Shown piece after piece: positions 49,101 to 58,891 of a stretch of 64,000 nt of DNA (positions within the stretch are counted from its first letter, which is position 1; the number at the start of each line of letters is the position of its first letter). The translations under genes and the position numbers were made by a program. The DNA lies in NCBI GenBank assembly GCA_012295275.1, contig CM022670.1, positions 19,066,698 to 19,130,697 on the forward strand. Reading direction: 5' to 3'. Source of the DNA: Chrysomallon squamiferum (lineage: Eukaryota; Mollusca; Gastropoda; Neomphalida; Peltospiridae). The notes under the pieces were generated by a model. The model worked only from the letters and a program-made list of their open reading frames with translations, was not told where the DNA came from and did no database searches.

Positions 49101-52100
49101 TTCATATCATCATACCAAAATTTTTGTTCACAGAAATATTTGTTAAAAATCTTTTTAACAATTCTTTCATATTACAGGATGTTAACGAAGTTGTGCTGTG
49201 GCTCACTGTTCATCATAAAAAAAGGAAAGCTCTTTGGATAGATTATGACAGATATTATAGACTTTTACAATCGGCCTTCTTTAGCACACTCACCAGACTA
49301 ATTCTTATTCCTGCTGGAGCCTCATAACTGATTTTCTTATTACAGGATGTTAGAGAAGTTGTATTGTGGCTTGCAGTTCATCACAAACAGAGGAAAGCTC
49401 TTGAATTTTTTTCCAGGGAAATTGCACCTGCTGGTACAGGAATGGGTAAGGATGATAATAAAATTACTATTCATTTATTAACACATCCCTAAAAACTGTT
49501 AAAAACATCCCTAAAAGGTGTTGTTGAACATATTCATTCCTTCTATTTCTTTTTTAATTTAATTTTTTTTTTTTTTTTTTTTTTTTTACTGAATAGTATA
49601 ATTTAATATTTATCAAAATATAAAATTCATGCATTTTATTATCAGTACCTATATTTTTTAATTTTTTTTTTAGCTCCAGGAATGTGTAATATAGTTGGAG
49701 GAAGACCTAAAGTGTATGTAGCTTTTGGTTTTTATAAATATTTTAATCTGATTAACATTGATAGAATTTTTTTTACTTTTATTTATTTGCAGTTTTGTTA
49801 TTATTATTATATTTATTTTGTCAAATGCACTGTTTTAAAACAGAGGTAGTCTGTCAGTTGCATAGGTAGAGTTAACATTTTTGATGGTGATTTTGGGGAT
49901 TTCCTTCTTTTTTGGTTAATATGTTTAAAAAAAAATTGGTTCAACATGTTAGAACACATTAAATTCCTTGGCCAGTGTTAGGGCCATTGCGCACCAGACG
50001 TGAGTGTTTTAACACTGTGATTTTCACTGTGCTGGCAGTGAGTCAGTGCTTGCATACTGAATATGGTTTTTTAAATTTTTACAGGCAATTTCACAAATGT
50101 ATTCTCAAACGTTTCCCTTTAATGTTATTCCCAGTAAAATAAGGCGTAACAAATATGAATATTAATAGATTTTGACAGCAGTGGGCTGTTTTAATATTTG
50201 TAGAATAGTGATAATTTAATTTATAATAATCATACTTTCTGAAGACAGTGTATAACTTCATAATATTTTCCTGTTCCACATGCTCTCTGTAGGCTGTAGG
50301 GATTTGGTATGTAGTATTTCATGTTTTTATATATGAATAATAATGCCTTTCTTTAAAGGGAAATCACCTCACTTTTCAATGTGTGTGACATCAAATTTTA
50401 TATATATCATGCAATTTTGCCACTGATAATGCAAACATAGGATCACTTTTTGTTTTCAAAAATTGTGTTTACTATATCTGGTGAAAATAGTTGCAAGGAC
50501 CCTGTATATTTTAAGTTACACATATTTATTTTTGAGATAATTACATCTTACAATATAATCTGTTACAAGTAGTTGTGATTATTATCAAGTTACTCGTTTC
50601 CTTTCAGTTTATTCATTAAATATATTTTGTTTGTCATATTATTTTGTTTTTAATTATTGACAGGAATGTTCATACCATGATTTTTATTTTGATGTTAATT
50701 TTTATTGTTTTAATTTTTTTATTCCAGGTCGACTGTACTGAAACTGTTTTCTTTTCTGTATCCAAAAAATAATTTAAATGCAAGTTTTATTTTTATGTTT
50801 TACGATGGTTTACCCAAAAATCTTTGGATAATAATGTTTTTACTTTTTTTCATAGTTATTTCCTGACATAATTGTTTGTTTCTTTGTTTTTTGGGTCAGT
50901 ATAAAAAATATTAAATACAAAGATATTAATAAGTTCTGACAAATATACTTTTGTTTTTACTTATTTATTAAGTTGTTAATGGAGGAACCTACAACGAGAT
51001 TAATATTTACCAAGATTAAAGATAATTTTTAATTTTTAAAAATAAATACACTGGGAATAAAAACAATAACAACAACATAAATAATTAATTAAAATTTCTC
51101 AGATTAATTAGTAGTCTGTATGAAACCAGTTGAAGAGCTGAGAATTGAATATAGTAATTATTTATAATGTTTGTCATCTTCCTTTATATCAGATTAATAT
51201 TAGTATGAATGGTCAACTTGTGGAACAGTATGTTCCACCTGAAGTTCCAACCAAGGAGTACACCAAACAAGCTTATCCTCCCCCATCCTCTGAAGAAGGT
51301 TCTACAGAAAGTCTTTCATTTGGTTCATTTTCTTACCGCCTCGAAGAACTGGCTTACACCAGGAGTGGTGACAAGGGAAATAACAGCAATATTGGTAAAT
51401 ATCATTTGAAATATTCAAAACTGCTTCTTGTTTTTCCTTTTCTTTTTTATTCTTTTTTAATTTTTAATTTTATTTTGTGTAGGTATTTTGATGTTGGACT
51501 TATTTGAGCTCTTTAAAAATGTTTGTTTCTTTTTAAATTAATTAAAATTAATTTGCTTTTTTCTTCATAAACATCATTTGGTTAAATAAACAGGTGTGAT
51601 AGCTCGTCATCCCTCATACTTGCCATATCTAAGACAGGCACTGACAGCTGAAAGAGTTGAGGAATACTTTGGCCATTTGTTTACTGACCGCACAGGCCCA
51701 TTATCCAAACGCATCAGAAGGTTTGTTGTTGTAAAATTTCTGAAGATAACCCTAGTTTACTAATAACAAAAGCATATATTACAAGCATACTCATAAAAAT
51801 TAGCAGTTAATGTCATTAATGCAAATGTATTTTGTGTCAGTAGTCCTAAATAAAGATACGTAAGGATCATTTTACACTGAATTAGATCATAGATTTTACA
51901 ATATTTTTCTCAAACTGAAAAAATAATCTTTTATGCATTTACAATTAATTTTTTACTGAATATTGGATTGATGTATTTTAGCATTTGCTAAAAAAAAATC
52001 ATTGAAGTCTTGTAATATTTCCTATTTTATTGATTTAAGATTTGATGTACCAGGAATTCATGGCATGAACTTTGTTTTGTTCAATGCTCTTGGTGGAGGT

Positions 52101-52472
52101 GGAATTGCTTCTCTTAGAGTTGATCCGCAGGTTTATAAATGTTTTTACAGTTTTGATTTAAAATAATAATAATAATAATAATTTAAAATAATAATAAAAT
52201 TTGATATTTAGAACAAAGAACTTTTTATTTATATTATATTATACTGGGAAATGAAAACTGCTAAATTATTATTTAACAATATAAGCAATTCAGTGGTAAG
52301 TCAAGATTATCTCCATTATTTTGTAGCCATTTAAGCAATTACCAATATAAATGTACTTTTAAATTATTTTTATAATTATTTGCAGGGAAAAGCTTTGGGA
52401 CAAATGCTGCTAGATTTTGTAATTGATGATATTCCAGATCTCAAGTCATTAGCAGCTAGAACTGAAATTTAA
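43067..52472 (+). CDS. AtuA-domain protein (acyclic terpene utilisation family), mitochondrial
   Basis: Exons: 43067-43244, 44190-44290, 44646-44715, 44966-45096, 45352-45440, 45812-45911, 46259-46302, 46679-46756, 47005-47257, 47765-47871, 48480-48585, 49346-49445, 49674-49713, 50728-50779, 51193-51394, 51594-51720, 52040-52130, 52386-52472. Phases close throughout, giving 651 residues and TAA. Residues 1-39 are rich in Lys, Arg and Ser without acidic clusters (one Asp) and end in RRSYSQ, a plausible mitochondrial presequence. The AtuA core begins [11 protein letters not shown] (about 45-55) and continues with [43 protein letters not shown] and GGRPKVSTVL. A smaller C-terminal domain contains [20 protein letters not shown] and FNALGGGG. 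The family is named for a Pseudomonas citronellol/geraniol gene; its exact reaction is not known to me, and the animal substrate is unknown. Introns after 46302 and 50779 use GC donors. The ATG at 43067 has a strong context (AAAATGG). Confidence 0.9.
47525..47708. mobile_element. Mariner-like MITE with about 36-bp terminal inverted repeats
   Basis: The left end (47525-47560) runs CAAGGTGTGATAAAAA, then AATGAGAATTATTTTT. The reverse complement of the right end (about 47673-47708) runs CAAGATGTACCAAAAA, then AATGAGAATTATTTTT. Roughly 30 of 36 positions match with one gap. There is no coding capacity in about 110 internal bases. TA precedes the left end, but the right flank is not a clean TA. 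It lies in the AtuA intron 47258-47764. The mariner assignment rests on terminal-repeat style. Confidence 0.7.
49178..49327 (+). pseudogene. Decayed tandem copy of AtuA exon 12
   Basis: Starting after its own ATTACAG acceptor, this stretch encodes [19 protein letters not shown]. The true exon 168 bases downstream (49346-49445) encodes [19 protein letters not shown]. About 47 of the first 57 bases match. The copy then diverges, keeps only a trace of the PAG segment (49311-49320), meets an in-frame stop at 49325-49327 and has no usable donor. It is best read as an inactivated exon duplication inside the intron. Confidence 0.8.
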
Positions 52473-52810
52473 ATATATTTCTGTGTATTTGTTCAACTCG
52501 GGGAACCTTAAATTCCCCTGTATTATTCAGAGCATATGTGAAATTATGATCGTTGTTGAACATCTTTTAAGAATGTAATGGCAACAGAGTTTGGTTTTTT
52601 GGTTTTTCGGTTTTTCAATTAACTATATGCATGTCCTGTCTGATAGAAATTGATTATAATTCTTTGATTATTTTAAACTGGTGTACATTCTGTTTCTTCA
52701 GAGAAATGAATACTGGTATATAACAAATGTCTTAACATTATTATCTAAAATTATCTGAAATGTATTTGGTTTGATGTAGAATTTTGGAACCTGTTTTTCT
52801 TTATTTTGTG

Positions 52811-52816
52811 AATAAA
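52811..52816 (+). terminator. AtuA polyadenylation signal
   Basis: AATAAA, 339 bases after the stop codon, in an AT-rich 3' untranslated region with a TGT-rich stretch just downstream. Confidence 0.55.
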
Positions 52817-55752
52817 TGTATGTGTTCAGTGAACTTCTAATGCAACTATATATATGCTGATTATCACGCAAAAAAACAATATCAGGAAGGTTTTGTATTA
52901 GCTTGCATTTTATTTTTATCATCATTAGTTTCCACAGTTAAGCAGTGACTTGAATTGTTAAATTTGCTTACATATAAACAAAAGTGTAACAGAATTTAAG
53001 TGACATGACAAAAACATGGAAGTTTTTACTGAAAAATGATAAAATGGATGCTGTTTGTTTTAATTTACACAATTTCACATTCTTTTTTAAAAACATACTT
53101 CTATGAATTTATATATACATACATATATAAGCACACATACAAATACTCAATCCATTATTATTTGAACCATTTTCACTTTATATTCATTTTCCTTTTTCTG
53201 GTTACTGCTGTTTCAATTGATTTTTATGAGAAGAAATAGGTCATTAATTTTTTTTTACTCATTTTATAATTGTTATTTAGCATATATATTACTAGTCAAG
53301 TTGCTTTGTGTGCGTAAGATAAATACCTTCATTTATTTAAATATTGTTATTGTAATAAAAGACTGTTTTGATATACCCAGTTGTTTGTATCAGGAAGATA
53401 CATGTGACATTTCAGTCAATGTTTTCATAAAAATAGTTAAAAAACGCAACATGTTTTATTATATCTTTACATAAAAGTTGTTACTGAAAGTGCTGTGAAC
53501 ACCATTTTTTGTTGGTACTTTTTTATTTTAAATTGTAAATGTTAGACGAGGTTTTTATTATTATTATTATTTTTTGTTGTTCTTCTTTTATTTTCTTTAG
53601 CATTTAAGAGTTAATAAGAATGGATATTGAATCAGACATATAGTTTTACTTGCCATTATGTTTATTTAATTAAATGACAATTCATAATTTTTATAAAATG
53701 CAGATATTAACTTGCTAACTAGATTAATACTGATTTTGAGAATATATTTTTATTCTTTTGGTGGTATAATTTTTTTTCAAAAGTAATAACAAAAATTTTT
53801 CTGTTAACAATAAATTATTTTATATGGCACAGGTGCCATTAACTAGATATTGTTAGTTCCATGTTTTTTTAACCTGTTGTTAAATGTTAACCTCTTTTGA
53901 TTTTTTTTCCCCCTTGTTAAAAATGATTCATCACACAACTATAATTCTTAAAAGTATGTATGTTTTCAAATTGGTGACTAGAAGAAGACACTGCTGCTTT
54001 TAAACAGTCCTCTTATATTAAATGTTAAACTGAAAAGAGAATTTAGATATTTTGTTTACTGTTTTTGAATTATACTTTATAAATACATTTTACAAAACTT
54101 TTTCTTTATTATAGTGTAAAAATATAATTACTAAATATCTCCGATTTTGGGTGTTTGTTCTTTTAGATGACATTTATTTATGTGTTTGTATTTTGTATTT
54201 AGATTTGTTTTGGGAATAGGCAGAATTTTAAAATGGATGAATGATAAACATTAATGTATATTTTTAATGTCAGATATTAGCATTTTACATTAAATATATT
54301 GACAGTGTCATGTATTTTTTGTTTTACTGTAACAACAAATTTGATTTCAAATGTAGATGCATAAAAATTAATGGGAAAAAAAATTCATACAGTACTCTAT
54401 TTTAATCCCCTTTTTCTCAAAAAGGCAGATGTGGGCATTGGATAAAATGAATTATATTTCAAAATCATCCTACTTTCAAAGAAGTAGAAGGAATGTGATA
54501 TCATTGTTAAAACATTTTTTTAATCATGAAGATCCTTAAATTGTTTTTGTTACAATGAAATTGATGTCCACAAAATTGATAGTTGGATACCTACTTATCT
54601 GGTCTTCTTTGTTTTATTAAGATTATCCAGTACCGACTTTAAACTGGATGTTTTTATGGAACACAAATTTATTTTTCTTGGTTTTCTTCTTTTTATGTAG
54701 GGGTTTGTTGGTGGGGTTTTGGCTTGTTTTTTTTGTTTTGTTTTTCATGTAATCTTCAGTGCCAGATACTAACTTTACAGTTTTGAGTTGATATTTAGTT
54801 TATCATTTTAAATATAATAAATGTATATATTGACATTTGTTGCATTAAGGTTGAAACAGCACATTTTGATAAATTTGTACTGAATCGTAGAATACATTCA
54901 ATGATGTGAATATCTTACATTAAAATGAAATACAAAACACATGGTTTTGTTGTTTTTTTAATTTGCATTTTGTAATTATGTTACCAGTTTTAAATGAAAC
55001 AAATTTAACATTGATGGGGTTGGGGAGTGGGAGAGGGATTTTTTCCTCCCCCAACCAGGTCCATTTTTAATTGTGAAATGAAATATATTATTTGTGCACA
55101 TAAGAGCGCACAGTTAAAAAGGTTATTATCTTTCTACAATACACTTTAAAGGTAAATGAAAGTAACACAGAAATAAAGTGAAAACACTGGCTCATAAATT
55201 TCAAAATAAATTGATATACAACTTTGAACGTGCAAATGTAAATGTACCTAATACATTTTGTGTATTTATATTTCTGATAACCGTCTAGTTTTCTTAATAT
55301 AACAAATCATAATGATATGTGAAGACTATATTTTATTGTATATGATGTTTCATACAAATAAAAAAAGATTTTTTTTTTTAAATTAGTAAAAGTCCAAAAA
55401 TATTAATGCAGTCATATCTTAAAAGCAATTTTTCAGAGAGTGATTATTATCGTTATTTATAACTTCAAAGGATAGTAATTGGACACCTCTTGAAACTATA
55501 CAAAATGTATTTATTTTGTTTGCCAACATCAAGCAATATCTGGTCTTGGCTAATAAACAACACATCAAGACTTGGTTTTATAAATATTTATGGATAATGA
55601 CACTAATAACAATTACTACATATGTTTCTGCAGATAAATGTGAATGACAAAATCCAACAAATAATGAAATATACAGTCATTTTCATCATCTTTTGAAGTT
55701 GTAACATGATGATGCAAGTAATGTCTATAATCAGCCATTTGTCATTTGGTTT
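52817..55752. other. Convergent intergenic region / 3' UTRs
   Basis: AT-rich DNA between the 3' ends of AtuA (plus strand) and the TOM5-like gene (minus strand). Only short chance ORFs are present. The part near 55510-55752 is probably the TOM5-like 3' UTR. No RNA gene or mobile element was recognised. Confidence 0.6.
55510..55515 (-). terminator. Candidate polyadenylation signal of the TOM5-like gene
   Basis: TTTATT on the plus strand is AATAAA on the minus strand, about 240 bases downstream of the stop codon. Confidence 0.4.
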
Positions 55753-56999
55753 TCAGCTCACTTGTTCCATTATCCAAGGCACTGTAAAATAAGAAACAAT
55801 ATTTTGTAATATCTAAGGCTTAATAAAATTTGTTTTACTCTTTGGCTGAAGCTGCTACAAGAATAAATAGGTTCTATCAAATTCCAGGGATAATTTCTAG
55901 CCTATGAAAACCTGTCATTGACTTCATCACCTCCTTACTTAAGGAAACCTTATCTTATTTCAGTAAATAGTACAGAAACAACTGAAAATATCATGGAGAC
56001 TTATTTGTGTCATGGATAAATAAAATTCTTGTTTAAAGAGTACCTTTGGCTATACAAATGAAAAGCCTAATATATTGTCAATACTTCAAAAAAAAAAAAA
56101 AAGCTTTGTTTTGTTTTTCAAAATCCTATCTTTATAATAAAATATAACAACAAAGACATTTTAAAAATATGTATATGCCACCTCTATTATTGACATTATT
56201 CCACAGGATTGGAATGATCCAACATTTCTTTAGTATCAGAAAAATACAAGGACAGGTTGTCAAAAAAACAAAGTAATAACTTGAAAGTAAAGTTCTATGT
56301 TTATTTTTTATTACACCAATTATTCATACTACTAAAGTTATAGTTTAATCTACATTTTACAAACACATTTAAATACTTGATTCAAACAAAATTTAAATTG
56401 TACATTGTGATCCTAAGTTTTATTTAATACCAAAGTAACTTCATGGCTCACAAATTAATTATTTTTATTATTTGAGATGAAGCATGCAATGTTTTCAAAG
56501 TCATTTACTTCTATATAATATACGTATCACCCTTAATGTAATTTCTGTAACTATCTTTCATACATCTCATCATGTCATGTGAAATGACTGATAAAAATAT
56601 CAGATTTAATTAATTACGTAAAGTATTTGTTCATTTATATAATATATATATAATATATGTATTTATTGTTATTATTAATTTTAATTTGTATGATTAATAC
56701 GGATATTTAAACATTATTATAATTTATATAATAATTAATATCAAATACGATGACATACATCATTACATGTTATTCAACTTATTCAAGTTATTGTTACAGT
56801 TTAAGTTTACGAATGTTAATTCATAATTGTTACCGTTTCCGATTTCGACTTGGTACTTACATGCACGAATTACTCCACATGTAAGAGCAAACAGAAACAC
56901 GTTCTGGATAGTTGCTTGCAAAGCTAGCTTATTTTCGTTATGAATCTTCGATTTTTCAGCTTCAAAGTCACCCTTTCCTGAAGGCTCTAATCTGATCAT
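55753..56999 (-). CDS. TOMM5: TOM5-like subunit of the mitochondrial outer-membrane translocase
   Basis: Two exons, 56861-56999 and 55753-55781, joined GT-AG (donor GTAAGTAC, acceptor TTTTACAG) in phase 1, give a 55-residue protein ending in TGA. It starts MIRLE, has a charged stretch to about residue 25, then a single hydrophobic segment (TIQNVFLFALTCGVIRALPW) and a short tail IMEQVS. The size, MxRxE start, single C-terminal membrane span and the R-x-x-P-x-I pattern after the span match vertebrate TOM5. TOM5 is a tail-anchored subunit that stabilises the TOM40 complex. Unspliced, the frame would run on to an unrelated tail. The protein is very short, so another small mitochondrial membrane protein remains possible. 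It is divergent from the alpha-galactosidase gene. Confidence 0.68.
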
Positions 57000-57138
57000 T
57001 TTGAAGGTTGTCTGTTTACGACATACGATGATACATGTGCGAAAGAATAATGTCGATCAAGGGCAATAACTCTAATGTTGGTGCAATAATTAGTATAGGC
57101 ATTTTGGTTTTGGATTTAATCAGTATTTTTTTTTTTTT

Positions 57139-57175
<37 letters not shown>

Positions 57176-57823
57176 TCAATGGCACTGAGTAAAAAATGTA
57201 TTTAGAATCGTTAGGGCGAAATCCAGTTATAGTTTGTGTTATTATTAATAATATTAAAAATATAGAAGCATTTTTAACACATATATAAATTATATTATTT
57301 TTTCTTGCAGTGATTAAATGTAATAATTATTCACTCTACAAACCCCAAACAATTGCCATTTTTCACATTTTATCATTTATGATTATAGTTGCCAAAAATA
57401 TTAATAATTTGTATTAGTATTTCTTATTATAAGAACCTTTTCCACCCTCTAACATTAAAGAAGAAAATAATAACAATAACAACAACAGTAATTATAAAAA
57501 TAAACTTTAATTAGACTCTTTGTTCGTAACTGAATATCTGGTTGACACAAATAACTGGATTATATATTAACAACAACAGCCAAAAATTATCCAAAAGGAT
57601 AAGTAGTATAATAACATTTTAGATGAATTTCTCTACTGCAGCTAATATAACCTTTCATCCTTTAATATCTCTGATAACGGTTCAGCTTATTAAGTATCAT
57701 TGTATGTTAGCGACATGTTTTTTTTTTTTTTTTGTATGTAGGCTATTGTACATACAGACGTTCTGCTTGACCGCAAAGAGATCTACACGAGCATTTTCCC
57801 CGTGGACACTGCTGTTTCACATA
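57000..57823. promoter_or_regulatory. Divergent TOM5-like / alpha-galactosidase promoter region
   Basis: 824 bases separate the start codons. The part next to the TOM5-like start (57000-57080) is richer in CG than the flanks. It contains an AAGGGCAATAACTCT motif at 57059-57073, poly-T at 57126-57140 and (AAT)n at 57141-57171. No TATA box is evident. The role is inferred from orientation. Confidence 0.5.
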
Positions 57824-58746
57824 ATGTTCTTGTTTTCCTTTGTTCTCTTGTCGGGATTTTCGCTAACATTTTGTTTAAATAATGGACTGGCTCTGACCCC
57901 GCCAATGGGGTGGCTTACATGGGAAAGATTCAGATGCAATACGGACTGCGAGAATGACCCAGATAATTGTATAGGGTATGTTGAATGTAGGGTGTGTATG
58001 GCTGGATTAAAGAAACACTTAATACACACATGTGCACATGTACAGGCATGTCAGTCCACACACGCAAACACCCATTAATCCATAATTATGTGCACTCAGA
58101 TTGTGAGTGTATATATATTAACAAAAAATAAAATAAAATAAAATATTGCATTTGAATATAATTTATTAATATTATTTCTAAAAATCCAATCGATTTATAA
58201 CAGAAATATTAATACTCATGAAAAACAAGTGAGAAATATGTGATGCATAAAAATAATTTTGAACTTAGTTTTATCTGTTTAAAATCTGGAGAAAATCATC
58301 CTGTCTACCCCTCTTAACCAAAGAGTGCTCATATGCCTATGTACATATTAAGGCAGATATATAATCTTTGGTTTTAATCTCGTAAAATTATTTCATTAAA
58401 ATAAATACAACAGTATTAATAAAAACAATTTATTGTTTTTCGCCGATAATAAAACCAATACTATAATGTTTTAAACCGAGCAGTAATTTCTAGGGCGGTA
58501 CCAAATTTCATCATTTTTTGTCGTTTTCAACAAATTACACTCACTTTATTTACATACTTTTTTAATAGAGAGAAGTTAATAAAAGCAATGACTGATGAAA
58601 TGGTTTCTGGAGGCTACTTTGAGGCAGGTTATCAGTATGTGTGTATTGACGACTGCTGGCCTTCCAAAGAACGAGACAGTGAAGGTCGACTGGTTCCAGA
58701 TCCTAAACGATTTCCTAGTGGCATGAAGGCTCTCGCAGACTATGTA

Positions 58747-58825
<79 letters not shown>

Positions 58826-58858
58826 CATTCTATATATTTATTTATTGTTTGTTTGTTG

Positions 58859-58891
<33 letters not shown>

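Noticed and set aside
49124-49327. 67-aa ORF treated as a real AtuA exon
   Set aside because: It has a stop, no donor, and is a degenerate copy of the exon at 49346.
57623-57823. In-frame N-terminal extension of alpha-galactosidase
   Set aside because: It is rich in poly-T-derived Phe and precedes a clear signal peptide starting at 57824; it is likely untranslated leader.
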